Origin: CAZAYP01 sp964489425 [NCBI: uncultured Verrucomicrobiota bacterium]
GTDB taxonomy: Bacteria; Verrucomicrobiota; Kiritimatiellia; RZYC01
Direction of reading: 5' to 3'
Assembly: GCA_964489425.1 (NCBI GenBank)
Contig: CAZAYP010000023.1
Location: 1 to 64,000, forward strand
Length of the DNA: 64,000 bases
Below are positions 8,180 through 17,230 of this stretch, in pieces; positions within the stretch are counted from its first letter, which is position 1, and every line of letters starts with the position of its first letter. The position numbers and the translations under genes are program-made. The notes under the pieces were generated by a model that had not been told where the DNA came from, did not search any database, and saw only the letters and a program-made list of their open reading frames with translations.

Positions 8180-9295
8180 GTGAGAGTATGCATTGATATC
8201 CAGCCGGCCGTGGCCCAGCGGGCCGGGGTTGGCCGTTACACCAAGATGCTGGTGGAGCACCTGTACGCCGGCCGCGGGATGGACGAGTTCTGCCTGTTTT
8301 ACTTCGATTTCCAGCGGCGGGCCGTCTCGTTCCCGGTGCCCGGGGCGCAGCTGCGCCGCTGCGGCTGGGCGCCCGGCCGCCTCGTGCACAAGCTGTGGAA
8401 AACCTGCGCGTTTCCGCCCTTTGACTGGCTGGCCGGGCCGGCCGACGTCTACCATTTTCCCAACTTCGTGCGGCCGCCCTTGCGCCACGGGCGGTCCGTG
8501 GTGACCATCCACGACGTCTCGTTCCTGCGGTTCCCCGCGGCCACGGAGGCAAAAAACCTCGAGTTCCTGACCGCCCAGATCGCCCGCACGGTGCAGCACG
8601 CGGACGCCATCCTGACCGACTCGCGATTTTCCGGGCAGGAGATCCAGGCCCTGCTCAAGGTGCCTGAATCGCGCGTGTTCCCCATCCACCTGGGCCTGGC
8701 CGAAAGCCTGCGGCCGCCGGCACCCGACGTGCTGCCGGCCATGCGCAAGCAACTGGGCCTGGAGCGGCCGTACCTGCTCTTTGTGGGCACCCTGGAACCG
8801 CGCAAGAACATCCCGTTCCTGATCGATGTCTTCGACCGCCTGGCGCTGCCGGAGATCGACCTGGTGCTCGCCGGCATGCGCGGCTGGAAATATGAGCCCA
8901 TCCTGGCCCGCATGCAGCGCTCGGCCCGGGCGGCCCAGATCCATTACCTGGAATACGTGGACGACTACCTGCTGCCGGGGCTGTACGCCGGGGCGGAGCT
9001 GTTTGTGTTCCCGACATTGTACGAGGGGTTCGGGTTCACGCCGCTGGAAGCCATGGCCTGCGGCACGCCGGTGATTGCCGCCCGCGCGGGATCCCTGCCC
9101 GAGGTGCTGGGCGAGGCCGCCGTGCTCATGGCCGACTACGAGGTCGATGCCTGGGTGGCGCGCATCCGGCAACTGCTGATCGACTCTGCGCGCCGGACCC
9201 GGATGATTGCGCTGGGCAAGCAGCAGGCGGCCCGCTACCGGTGGGAACAGACCGCCATGGCCACGTGGCAGGTGTACCGCACGGTGGCGCGGTGA
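8180..9295 (+). CDS. Family 1 (GT4-type) glycosyltransferase
   Basis: 371 aa from the GTG at 8180. Upstream in-frame codons run back into the opposite gene and were rejected. The N-terminal Rossmann domain begins [22 protein letters not shown]. The C-terminal domain has the GT4 signatures VGTLEPRKN (residue ~200) and [23 protein letters not shown] (~277-300). It is a retaining, GT-B fold, nucleotide-sugar enzyme for a polysaccharide or glycolipid; donor and acceptor are unknown. Its stop overlaps the GTG start of a second GT4 enzyme, so translation is coupled. The two are paralogues in design. Confidence 0.88.
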   Translation: MRVCIDIQPAVAQRAGVGRYTKMLVEHLYAGRGMDEFCLFYFDFQRRAVSFPVPGAQLRRCGWAPGRLVHKLWKTCAFPPFDWLAGPADVYHFPNFVRPPLRHGRSVVTIHDVSFLRFPAATEAKNLEFLTAQIARTVQHADAILTDSRFSGQEIQALLKVPESRVFPIHLGLAESLRPPAPDVLPAMRKQLGLERPYLLFVGTLEPRKNIPFLIDVFDRLALPEIDLVLAGMRGWKYEPILARMQRSARAAQIHYLEYVDDYLLPGLYAGAELFVFPTLYEGFGFTPLEAMACGTPVIAARAGSLPEVLGEAAVLMADYEVDAWVARIRQLLIDSARRTRMIALGKQQAARYRWEQTAMATWQVYRTVAR

Positions 9296-10443
9296 AGGTG
9301 GCCCTGGACGCGCGCTGGATTTTCCCCGAAATCAGCGGCATCGGCGCTTACACCCAGGAGCTGATCGCCCAGTTTGCCCGCCTGCCGGCCGGGCCCGAGT
9401 TCGTCCTCCTGTTCAACGATCGCGCCGTCATGGAGCGCACCCTGGCGGGCGTGGCGCCCGCGGCGCCCGGCCGGGTCCAGCCGCACCTGCTGGGGTATTC
9501 CCCGTTCGCGCCCAGCGGACAGTGGCGCCTGCCACGGCTGCTGCGCCAGCTGGACGTGGCAGTGTACCATTCCCCCAACTACCTGGTGCCCCTGCCCGCC
9601 TTCCCCCGCGGCCGCCGCGGCCGGATCGCCTGCGTGATCACGCTGCACGACCTGATCCCGCTGCTGTTTCCCCACTTTGCGCCGCGGTCCAAAAAAACAC
9701 GGGTGTACCCGCTGTTCCGCCGGCTGCTGTTTGCCATCGCCGCGCGCGCCGACGCCATCCTGACCGACAGCGAGCACTCGCGCCAGGACGTGCGGCGCGG
9801 GCTGGACATCGCGGCGGACGACCGCCGCCAGGTGCTGGCCATCCCCCTCGGGGTCCACCCGCGCTTCACCCCCGGCCCGGCCGCGACGCAGCGCCGCCCG
9901 GTCATCCTGTACGTTGGCCGGCGCGACCCGTACAAGAACCTGGCCGGCCTGGTCCAGGCCCTGGCCGCGGTGGTCCGCGCCGTGCCCGCGGCGCGCCTGG
10001 AGGTTATCGGGCCGCCGGACGCGCGGTACCCGGAACCGGAACTCCTGGCCCGCGAACTGGGCCTGGCGGACCGCGTGACGTGGCGCGGTTACGTGACCGA
10101 GGCGGATCTGGTCGCGGCGTACCAGGCCGCCGCAGTGCTGGCCCTGCCCTCGCGCTACGAGGGGTTCGGGCTGCCGGCGCTTGAGGCCATGGCGTGCGGC
10201 ACGCCGGTGGTGTGCAGCAACGCCGGGTCGCTGCCCGAGGTCGCCGGACCCGCCGCCCTGCAGGTGGCGCCGGACGACCTCGCCGGGCTCGCCGCCGCGC
10301 TGGTCCGGGTGCTGACCGATCCGGCGCTGGCCGCCGACCTGGCGGCGCAAGGCCAGGTCCAGGCCGCCCGCTACACCTGGGCGGACACCGCGCGCCGCAC
10401 CCTGGCCGTGTACGAAAGCCTGGCCGCCCCGGAGCGCGCATGA
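9292..10443 (+). CDS. Family 1 (GT4-type) glycosyltransferase
   Basis: 383 aa from the GTG at 9292, overlapping the stop of the preceding glycosyltransferase. It begins [43 protein letters not shown] lies near residue 204 and [23 protein letters not shown] near 284. It is a GT-B fold retaining enzyme expected to act with its neighbour on the same glycan. The stop TGA overlaps the ATG of the purine permease downstream. All three would be translated from one message, although the permease has no obvious link to glycan synthesis. Confidence 0.88.
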   Translation: MKVALDARWIFPEISGIGAYTQELIAQFARLPAGPEFVLLFNDRAVMERTLAGVAPAAPGRVQPHLLGYSPFAPSGQWRLPRLLRQLDVAVYHSPNYLVPLPAFPRGRRGRIACVITLHDLIPLLFPHFAPRSKKTRVYPLFRRLLFAIAARADAILTDSEHSRQDVRRGLDIAADDRRQVLAIPLGVHPRFTPGPAATQRRPVILYVGRRDPYKNLAGLVQALAAVVRAVPAARLEVIGPPDARYPEPELLARELGLADRVTWRGYVTEADLVAAYQAAAVLALPSRYEGFGLPALEAMACGTPVVCSNAGSLPEVAGPAALQVAPDDLAGLAAALVRVLTDPALAADLAAQGQVQAARYTWADTARRTLAVYESLAAPERA

Positions 10444-11888
10444 AAGCCGTGGCCGCGTGGCTGGACCGCTACTTTCACCTGGCCGCTGCCGGCACCACGG
10501 TGCGCACCGAGGCGGTGGCGGGCCTGACCACGTTCCTGACCATGGCCTACATCATCGTGGTGCAGCCGGCCGTGCTGACCGGGCTCATGTTCAACTTCAA
10601 CACCGGCATGGATTTCGGCGCGGTCATGGCGGCCACCTGCATCTCGTCTGCCATCGCCACGATCATGATGGGGCTGTACGCCAACTACCCCATCGCCCTG
10701 GCGCCGGGCATGGGCGAAAACTTTTTCTTCGTGTTCTCGATCATCCCCGCGGCCGCCGCCATCCCGGCGGTCCAGTCCGGCGCCACCACGCCCTGGGCTG
10801 TGGCGCTGGGCGTGATTTTCATCTCCGGCCTCCTGTTCATGGCCATCTCAATGGTGGGATTGCGCGAGATCATCCTCAACGGCGTCAGCCCGAGCCTCAA
10901 GCACGGGATCGCGGTGGGGATCGGCCTGTTCATCGCCTTCATCGGCCTGCAGAACGCCACGCTGATCGTCAAGGACGCGGGCACGGCGGTGAAGCTCAAC
11001 CCGCACATCCTGTCGCCCGACCTGCTGGTGTTCGGGTTTGGCCTGCTGCTGACCGGCATCCTGCAGGCGCGCCGCGTCCGCGGGGCGATCTTGTGGGGGA
11101 TCCTCTGCACGGCCGCGGCCGCGCTGGCGCTGCGCCTGCTCATACCGCACCTGCCGATCCGCATCCAGAACGCGGAACTGATCAAGCAGTCCATGCTGCT
11201 GACCCGGTTCGTGCCGGCGGATCAGATCTGGTCACTGCCCCCGTCCCTGGAACCCACGCTGTTCAAGATGGACATCCGGCATGCGCTGAACATGGCGCTG
11301 GTCCCGTTCATCGTCATTGTCCTGTTCATGGATGTTTTCGATACCCTGGGCACGCTGATCGGCGTGAGCGAGCAGGCCGGGCTGATGCGGGACGGCAAAC
11401 TGCCGCGCGCGCGCCAGGTGCTGCTGACCGACGCCGCAGGTACCGTGGTGGGCGCGTGCGCCGGCACCAGCACCGTGACCAGCTTCATCGAGAGCGCCGC
11501 CGGGGTGGAGTACGGCGGCCGCACGGGGCTGAGCGCGGTGGTGGCAGGCTTGCTGTTCCTGCTGGCGCTGTTTTTCCACCCGCTGGTGTACATGTTCGGC
11601 AGCTACGCGCCGATCACCGCGCCGGCGCTGGTCATGGTGGGGGCGATGATGATCCGCAACATCCGCTTCCTGGCGTGGGACGACTTCAGCGAGGTGCTGC
11701 CGGCCTTCCTGATCATGCTCGGCATCCCGCTGACCTACTCCATCAGCAACGGCCTGGCGCTGGGGTTCATCAGCTACCCGGTGATCAAGCTGTGCAGCGG
11801 CAAGGGCCGCCAGGTGGGCTGGCTGGCCTACGTGCTGGCCGCGGTGCTGGTGCTGTACTTCATCTTCACCGGCCTGGAAGGCAAGTAA
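10440..11888 (+). CDS. NCS2/AzgA-type purine (guanine/hypoxanthine) permease
   Basis: 482 aa with about 12 or more hydrophobic segments. The conserved LTTFLTMAYIIVVQP lies near the N-terminus, APGMGENFFF near residue 90, and DVFDTLGTLIGV with the substrate-binding-region segment GTSTVTSFIESAAGVEYGGRTG near 300-360. This is the GhxP/PbuG family of proton-coupled guanine and hypoxanthine uptake proteins. The start ATG overlaps the stop of the upstream glycosyltransferase. Bases 11693-11821, near its 3' end, recur at 16024-16152 with two differences; see the chimeric repeat. Confidence 0.92.
   Translation: MKAVAAWLDRYFHLAAAGTTVRTEAVAGLTTFLTMAYIIVVQPAVLTGLMFNFNTGMDFGAVMAATCISSAIATIMMGLYANYPIALAPGMGENFFFVFSIIPAAAAIPAVQSGATTPWAVALGVIFISGLLFMAISMVGLREIILNGVSPSLKHGIAVGIGLFIAFIGLQNATLIVKDAGTAVKLNPHILSPDLLVFGFGLLLTGILQARRVRGAILWGILCTAAAALALRLLIPHLPIRIQNAELIKQSMLLTRFVPADQIWSLPPSLEPTLFKMDIRHALNMALVPFIVIVLFMDVFDTLGTLIGVSEQAGLMRDGKLPRARQVLLTDAAGTVVGACAGTSTVTSFIESAAGVEYGGRTGLSAVVAGLLFLLALFFHPLVYMFGSYAPITAPALVMVGAMMIRNIRFLAWDDFSEVLPAFLIMLGIPLTYSISNGLALGFISYPVIKLCSGKGRQVGWLAYVLAAVLVLYFIFTGLEGK
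11693..11821 (+). repeat. Permease segment duplicated at 16024-16152
   Basis: These 129 bases inside the permease gene recur with two substitutions at 16024-16152, in the same orientation. The second copy is fused directly to a copy of the tmk 5' region. The high identity means that the duplication is recent. Confidence 0.95.
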
Positions 11889-11893
11889 CGCGG

Positions 11894-11914
11894 CCGCCCG
11901 CCGGGCGCGGGCGG
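11894..11914 (+). terminator. GC hairpin after the permease gene
   Basis: CCGCCCG, a 7-nt loop and CGGGCGG form a perfect 7-bp stem six bases after the permease stop. TTTT comes only some 20 bases later, so termination efficiency is uncertain. The rest of 11915-12166 shows no gene that I can support. Confidence 0.4.
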
Positions 11915-12169
11915 ATGGGGGGCATGGTTTTAATCGACAAGGCCGATGATGTTTGCCAGCATGAAGAACAAACCGGAACGATGGCTCATGGTCGCGACGC
12001 TGGCGGCTCATGGGGAAGTTAATCGGGACACGATCGTTACCGCCGATCGAGCGGAACCGAATGACCGCCTACGAGTGCGCGAAACCAGGACGGCTTCGGT
12101 GTTTATCGAGTCAGTTCAACAGTATAAGGTGGCAGACGGACACTGCGGCAGGTCTGAAAGGCTGGTTTG

Positions 12170-12895
12170 ATGATGCTAGACCGGGAAAAGTTGGAGAAGA
12201 TTCGCATCCTCATGGGCGATGAGGTGTCTCGGAGGACGCAACAGGCGGAACGGCGCGGGCACGTGGCGTACTGGAACTTCCTGCCGCCCGACGATCTGGA
12301 CTCCCTGCTCCAGCTCTACACGCGGGTCTCGCACAAGACGCTGCGGATCTCCAAGACCTTTGGGATCGAGGGCAGGAAACTGCTCAGGCCCGAGGACGAC
12401 TACGACGCGCTGAAGGACTTCAACCACGCCTACGCGGGCACGGTCTCGGCGGTGGAAAAGATGCACCTGGAGTGCCAGCAGTTGCTCCGGGACCATCCCG
12501 GGCTGGTCGATTATGTCGAGGGCTTGCCGGGTCGGGTGTTCAGCGGCAAGGAACATCCTGCGCCCGGAACCAAGGCGGTGTTCTTCTGCTATGCCCTGCC
12601 GGCCGTGGCGCCGGCGAGTCAGAAAGACGGCGATGCCAAATGGAGCACGGAACTGGGGACCGCCGCCTGGTACTGTGTTGACGCGGCGTCCGGGCGAATC
12701 CTTGAGGAGCCTACGGAGATCGTAGAGTTCATCCGGTCCACGCCGCAAACGCCGCGCGTCACGGGGATCGCGCACAAGAAGCTTTCAGAGATCCGGGCGA
12801 CTTTGGAGAAGCACATCAAGAACACCTACCTGAAACAGGTTCAAGCACCCATCGGGGTCAAGGCAGAGCTGAAAGCGTGGATGGAGTTGGGATGA
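12170..12895 (+). pseudogene. C-terminal fragment of a large SNF2/phage-type helicase
   Basis: About 241 aa. The sequence (NFLPPDDLDSLLQLYTRV, KTLRISKTFGIEGRKLL, DDYDALKDFNHAYAG, LPGRVFSGKEHPAPG, NTYLKQVQAPIGVK) looks like the carboxy-terminal region of large helicases found beside restriction or DISARM-like loci. The helicase motor motifs are missing. An ATG pair at 12170/12173 opens the frame, but the natural protein would begin far upstream, so this is a 5'-deleted remnant. It overlaps the next start by ATGA, preserving the original operon junction. The homology is from memory of the family pattern and needs a database search. Confidence 0.6.
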
Positions 12896-13908
12896 AGCGG
12901 ACGACGGCCATAGCGGGGCGAGGCGGCGAGATCATTCTTTACCGGACGAAAGACGGACGGACAGCCGTGGATGTGAGGCTGGAGCAGCAGACCGTTTGGT
13001 TGAACCTCAACCAAATGGCCTCGCTATTCGGAAGGGACAAGTCCGCGATCTCGCGACACCTTCGCAACATATTTGTCACCAAGGAGTTGAAACGCGGTTC
13101 AGTTGTTGCGTTTTTTGCAACAACTGCCGCCGACGGCAAGACCTATCAGGTGGAATATTTCAACCTGGATGCCATCCTCTCCGTCGGATACCGTGTCAAT
13201 TCCAGACGCGGAACGGAATTCCGCATCTGGTCTAACAGCGTTCTAAAGGACCACATCCTCCAAGGCTACACGCTCAACGAGAAGCGGTTGCAGGCCCACG
13301 TGGCCCGGCTGTCCGAACTACAAGCCGCCGTAGACGTGATGGGACGGATCATTGCCGGGAAAGCCGTCACCGGGACCGAGGCCGAAGGGTTACTGCACGT
13401 CATTACCGACTACTCGCTCGCGTTGCGGTTGTTGGACCAGTACGACCACCAGCAACTGCGGCTCCACGGCACCACAGAAGCCGGGCGGTTCGTCATGACC
13501 TGTGACGCGGCGCGAGGCGCCATCGCGCGCATGGCAGCAAACGCGGCCTCAGCGGGCGGCAACCTGTTCGGGCGGGAGAAGGACAAGGGGTTGGAGAGCG
13601 CCATCGGGGCACTCTACCAAACCTTCGACGGCCACGACCTGTATCCGAGTATCGAGGAAAAAGCCACACACCTCCTCTACTTTGTGGTCAAGAACCACGC
13701 CTTCGTGGACGGCAACAAGCGCATCGGCGCGTTCCTTTTCATCTGGTTCCTGGATGCCAACGGTCTGCTCTACCGCAAGGACGGGTCGAAGCGACTGGCG
13801 GACAATGCGCTGGTCGCCCTCACGCTACTGATTGCCGAGAGCAAGCCGGCGGAGAAAGAGACGATCTGCAAGGTCATCGTGAATCTCATCAATCGGGAGA
13901 ACTTGTAG
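12892..13908 (+). CDS. RhuM-type N-terminal domain fused to a Fic/Doc domain
   Basis: 338 aa from the ATG at 12892, overlapping the previous stop. Residues 1-150 match the RhuM/virulence-protein family: ILYRTKDGRTAVDVRLEQQTVW, a helix-turn-helix-like LFGRDKSAISRHLRNIF, and TTAADGKTYQVEYFNLDAILSVGYRV. The C-terminal ~100 residues carry the Fic core HAFVDGNKRIGA near residue 269, close to the Doc/Fic consensus HxFxDGNKR. Fic enzymes transfer AMP or phosphate to protein targets. A RhuM-Fic protein is therefore likely a toxin or a restriction-associated effector with a DNA-binding N-terminus. No obvious Fic-inhibitory antitoxin is adjacent. Confidence 0.85.
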   Translation: MKRTTAIAGRGGEIILYRTKDGRTAVDVRLEQQTVWLNLNQMASLFGRDKSAISRHLRNIFVTKELKRGSVVAFFATTAADGKTYQVEYFNLDAILSVGYRVNSRRGTEFRIWSNSVLKDHILQGYTLNEKRLQAHVARLSELQAAVDVMGRIIAGKAVTGTEAEGLLHVITDYSLALRLLDQYDHQQLRLHGTTEAGRFVMTCDAARGAIARMAANAASAGGNLFGREKDKGLESAIGALYQTFDGHDLYPSIEEKATHLLYFVVKNHAFVDGNKRIGAFLFIWFLDANGLLYRKDGSKRLADNALVALTLLIAESKPAEKETICKVIVNLINRENL

Positions 13909-13909
13909 C

Positions 13910-14488
13910 GTGCCGGCGCACCCCACCTGCTATGTGATCGCCGGGCCGAACGGCGCGGGCAAGACCACGTTTGCCTTGCGGTACCTGCCACAAGTGGCCA
14001 AGTGTGTTGAATTCGTCAATGCGGATTTCATTGCGCGGGGCCTATCACCGCTGAACGAACAATCGGTCCAGATGCAGGCCGGTCGCCTCTTTCTCGAGCG
14101 AGTCGGGCATCTGGCCCGCGAGGCTCGGTCGTTCGCCATGGAAACGACGTTGTCCGGGCGATCCCATGCCGGATTGTGGAAGGGCCTGAAGAAGAGCGGC
14201 TACCGGATCGAGTTGAACTATCTGTGGATTCCTTCCGCCGAGTTCTCCGCACGGCGCGTGGCCTCGCGTGTCGCCAACGGGGGGCATGCCATTCCGGCCG
14301 AGGCCATTGCCCGCCGCCATGCCAAGAGCCTGCGGAATCTGCTCGCGTTGTACCTCCCCCTGGCCGACTATGCGGCTGTCTGGGACAATTCCACGGAGCG
14401 GCCGCGCCTTGTGTATGAGAAATCGCGCGCGCACGGTGTCGTTCTGGACAGTGACATCTGGGAACTGATCGAGGAGTTCAAGCCATGA
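13910..14488 (+). CDS. Zeta-toxin-like P-loop kinase
   Basis: 192 aa from the GTG at 13910, one base after the Fic stop. The P-loop GPNGAGKTTFALRYLP is at residue 12. VNADFIARGLSP and FAMETTLSGRSH follow, with the arginine-rich ARRVASRVANGGHAIPAEAIARRH lid in the middle. This is the compact zeta-toxin family (UDP-N-acetylglucosamine kinases in characterised members). Its stop overlaps the ATG of a 66-aa basic protein, a typical toxin-partner arrangement. The toxin family call is strong. The real substrate is not known. Confidence 0.85.
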   Translation: MPAHPTCYVIAGPNGAGKTTFALRYLPQVAKCVEFVNADFIARGLSPLNEQSVQMQAGRLFLERVGHLAREARSFAMETTLSGRSHAGLWKGLKKSGYRIELNYLWIPSAEFSARRVASRVANGGHAIPAEAIARRHAKSLRNLLALYLPLADYAAVWDNSTERPRLVYEKSRAHGVVLDSDIWELIEEFKP

Positions 14489-14685
14489 AGGCAAAGAGCA
14501 TCTCTGTTTACGGCAAGCGCATTGAGCGGGCCCTCCAGGAAGCGGTGGCCGATGCTATCGACGCACACCGGCGGGCTGGGAAGCCCATCGTCGTAGCCCG
14601 CAACGGGAAGCCCGTGGATCTCGACCCGAATGCCGTCCGCACGGTGCGTGAGGAACGGGCCACCTACACCACGAAGCGCCGTTGA
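14485..14685 (+). CDS. 66-aa protein coupled to the zeta toxin (candidate antitoxin)
   Basis: The ATG overlaps the zeta-toxin stop by ATGA. The protein is basic and helical: KSISVYGKRIERALQEAVADA, then AGKPIVVARNGKPVDLDPNAV. I recall similar small proteins beside stand-alone zeta kinases, but no classical epsilon antitoxin features can be seen. It could be the neutralising partner or a DNA-binding regulator of the unit. The coding call rests on the overlap and on sensible composition. Confidence 0.6.
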   Translation: MKAKSISVYGKRIERALQEAVADAIDAHRRAGKPIVVARNGKPVDLDPNAVRTVREERATYTTKRR

Positions 14686-14696
14686 GGACCGCCGCC

Positions 14697-15218
14697 ATGT
14701 CGCCATTCGACCCTGATCGTCTCCGCACCATCCGGACCATGCCACAGCTCGTGGCTTATCTCCGGGACGAACTCGCATGGCCGATCGAGACCGACGATTT
14801 GAACGAGATCACCTTTGACTGGACGCGCGACGATTTGCGGATCAGCGAAGCGGGCGGCGAACGCCTGCGGGATGGCATCGTGCGGCAGATACAGCCACTC
14901 GCGTCCGGCCAGCCCTGGGGGGTCTTCCTGATCGAGTTCACGGACGGACGACTCTACCGCACCGCCTTGCGGGAGGTCCTGCGGGGCCTGGTGCCGAAGC
15001 GCCGGCGGGATGCCAGGCTGCCGGCATGGCAGCACGAAAACCTGCTCTTCCTCTGCACGACCGCGGAATACGACCGGTTCACTTTTGTCCATTTCCGCGG
15101 AGAGCAAGTCGCGAAGGCGCGCCTGGCGTCATTCGGTTGGGAAGCCGGCAGCGCTTATAGGGAGTGGCAGAATGATTGTCCGTTATCGGCGCCGACGGAG
15201 CTGCGCCCTCTTCGATGA
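14697..15218 (+). pseudogene. N-terminal fragment of an Eco57I-type restriction/methylase protein
   Basis: About 173 aa, from the ATG at 14697. MPQLVAYLRDELAWPIETDDL, ITFDWTRDDLRI, QPWGVFLIEFTDGRLYRTALREVLRGLVPKRR and LLFLCTTAEYDRFTFVHFRG are the pattern that opens very large (>1000 aa) Eco57I-like methylase/nuclease proteins. The frame runs out after FGWEAGSAYREW, with no methyltransferase motifs. The next frame holds what looks like the C-terminus of the same protein, so the central catalytic part has been deleted. The two frames overlap by ATGA at 15215-15218. Confidence 0.6.
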
Positions 15219-15910
15219 CGACGACTTTGCGCGAAAATATCGCTGCCGTCATTGCCCGCCGCGAGCAACTGCGCGCGGAGATGATCGCGCTGCAAGAGGA
15301 GATGGACTGGCTGGTCTATGCGGCGTACGGGCTGATTCCGGTGAACCATCCGGCCTGTAGCCCCGGCGCTATGTCGCCGGGTTCTCAAGAGAAACTCTGG
15401 CGCACACGGCTGGAAGCCATCCGGGACAATGAGCACATCCGCCGGATCGAGGCGCCGGTCTACAAGCGCCGATGGGACGAACAATGGAAGGTAGGCAGCC
15501 GATGGCAGTGCGGGCCAATCGCGTACGACGCCGAACTCGTGGATGCTTTCGACTGGTGGCTGTCCGAGAAAGCGGAGTGGTGGCTGGAGAAGAAGGCGGC
15601 CGGCGGACCCGTGGAACTTGAGAAGTGGACGGTGGCCATGGGAGCGGACGCGCGCGTGGTCGGCGCCTGGGAAGTGGCCAGTGACGCGTTGGGCAGACTT
15701 GCCCGCCGCGCCGATTTCCGGCGCTATTTTGCCGCGCTGGTCAAAGCGCAGACTGTACCGGACAGCATCCCCTGGGCCGTGCCGTGGGAGAAGATCGAAG
15801 TGCCCGTACCGGCATCGGCCAGGCGCATCCGTGGCAAGTTGAACGTGCCGCGAGAACGGTTCCGATCAACCCCGGAGGGGCTTTTTGTCTGGGCAGGTGT
15901 GCGGGCATGA
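15215..15910 (+). pseudogene. C-terminal fragment of the same Eco57I-type protein
   Basis: About 231 aa from the ATG at 15215. A coiled helix (IAAVIARREQLRAEMIALQEEMDWLVYAAYGL) is followed by EKLWRTRLEAIRDNEHIRRIEAPVYKRRWDEQW, and the protein ends FVWAGVRA. This is how the far C-terminus of Eco57I-like methylases and related type-ISP enzymes reads. It lies in another frame from the N-terminal fragment. The ATG of a following gene (15907, MKFQSDPN) is cut after a few codons by the duplicated tmk segment. It could still be translated, but enzymatic function is not expected. Confidence 0.55.
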
Positions 15911-15926
15911 AGTTCCAATCCGACCC

Positions 15927-16023
15927 CAACCGGTGCTGTACACCCGCGAACCCGGCGGCACCCGGACCGGCGAAGCCATTCGCGGCATCCTCCAGCACGA
16001 CGCGGCCCACGAGCCGATCGGCG
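15927..16023 (+). repeat. 97-bp exact copy of the tmk 5' region
   Basis: Identical to 17614-17710, inside tmk, over 97 bases. It is fused without spacer to the permease copy that follows. It is out of frame and not functional as tmk. Confidence 0.95.
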
Positions 16024-16152
16024 GGTGCTGCCGGCCTTCCTGATCATGCTCGGCATCCCGCTGACCTACTCTATCAGCAACGGCCTGGCGCTGGGGTTCA
16101 TCAGCTACCCGGTGATCAAGATGTGCAGCGGCAAGGGCCGCCAGGTGGGCTG
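16024..16152 (+). repeat. 129-bp copy of the permease 3' region
   Basis: Matches 11693-11821 with two substitutions. With the preceding tmk copy it forms a tmk'-'permease joint, the opposite order to the chromosome. This is the expected scar of a tandem duplication or of integration of a circular molecule between permease and tmk. Confidence 0.95.
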
Positions 16153-16177
16153 CGGGAGCGAAACCGGAGGTGAAGCC

Positions 16178-17230
16178 ATGAAGAATGCGCCACGACCCGA
16201 TTCCGACCTGATTCTCTACCAAACGGAGGATGGCCGCACACGCATCCAGTGCCGGTTTGAGAACGAAACGGTCTGGCTCACGCAACAGCATATGGCCGAA
16301 CTGTTCCAGACGACCAAGCAGAACGTCAGCCTGCACATCCATAATATCTTTGCCGAGGGCGAATTGTGCGAGGATTCAGTAGTCAAGGAATACTTGACCA
16401 CTGCCGCCGATGGCAAGAACTACGCGACCAGGTTTTACAATCTGGATATGATCATCGCCGTGGGCTATCGGGTGAAGTCGCCGCGGGGCACACAATTCCG
16501 CATCTGGGCCACGCAGCGGCTGCGGGAGTATCTCGTGATGGGCTTCACGATGGATGATGAGCGGCTCAAAAACCCGCCGGGCAAGGGGCACATTGATTAC
16601 TTTGACGAGCTGCTGGAGCGCATCCGCGACATCCGCGCCAGCGAGCGGCGGGTGTATCTGCGCGTGCGGGAAATCCTTGCCCTGGCCGCCGACTACGAGG
16701 CGGCCGAGCCGGAGACGCAGGTCTTCTTCGAGACCATCCAGAACAAGCTGCACTTCGCCGCCACGGGCAAGACGGCGGCGGAACTCATCGCCGAACGGGC
16801 GGATGCCGCGCAACCGAACATGGGCCTGACCTCGTGGCACGGCGGCGTGGTGCGCAAAGGCGATGTCACGGTGGCGAAGAACTACCTTCGCGAGGATGAG
16901 ATCGAGGCACTGAACCGACTGGTGGTCATGTTTCTGGATTTCGCAGAGGATCAGGCGCGGCGACGGAAGCAAATATTCCTCAGTAACTGGCTGGCGCGGC
17001 TCCACGACTTCCTGAACCTGAACGAACGCGCGATCCTTCCCGATTCCGGCAAAGTCAGCCGCGAGGAAGCACACCAACTGGCGGAACAGGAGTATGAACG
17101 CTTCGCCGCCCGCCGCCGCGAAACGCTCGAAGCGCAGGGCAAGAAGGACTTGCTCGGGCTGCTGGACGCCGCGGCGAGGAAGCTGCCGAAGCAGCGGAAA
17201 CCGAAGTCACCGAAAGACACCCATGCCTGA
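16178..17230 (+). CDS. RhuM family protein
   Basis: 350 aa from the ATG at 16178, preceded by CCGGAGGTG as ribosome site. The open frame extends upstream only because the permease fragment happens to be in phase. LILYQTEDGRTRIQCRFENETVW, the helix-turn-helix-like LFQTTKQNVSLHIHNIF, TTAADGKNYATRFYNLDMIIAVGYRV, and then the full RhuM C-terminal helical part (LVVMFLDFAEDQARRRKQIF). RhuM proteins are common companions of type I restriction loci and pathogenicity islands; their activity is undefined. Its stop overlaps the start of a HsdR-like stub. It shares its N-terminal domain with the RhuM-Fic protein, but the two are clearly diverged. Confidence 0.88.
   Translation: MKNAPRPDSDLILYQTEDGRTRIQCRFENETVWLTQQHMAELFQTTKQNVSLHIHNIFAEGELCEDSVVKEYLTTAADGKNYATRFYNLDMIIAVGYRVKSPRGTQFRIWATQRLREYLVMGFTMDDERLKNPPGKGHIDYFDELLERIRDIRASERRVYLRVREILALAADYEAAEPETQVFFETIQNKLHFAATGKTAAELIAERADAAQPNMGLTSWHGGVVRKGDVTVAKNYLREDEIEALNRLVVMFLDFAEDQARRRKQIFLSNWLARLHDFLNLNERAILPDSGKVSREEAHQLAEQEYERFAARRRETLEAQGKKDLLGLLDAAARKLPKQRKPKSPKDTHA

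Noticed and set aside
15784-16173. Open frame spanning the methylase end, tmk copy and permease copy
   Set aside because: It crosses three unrelated fragments and has no start or domain of its own.
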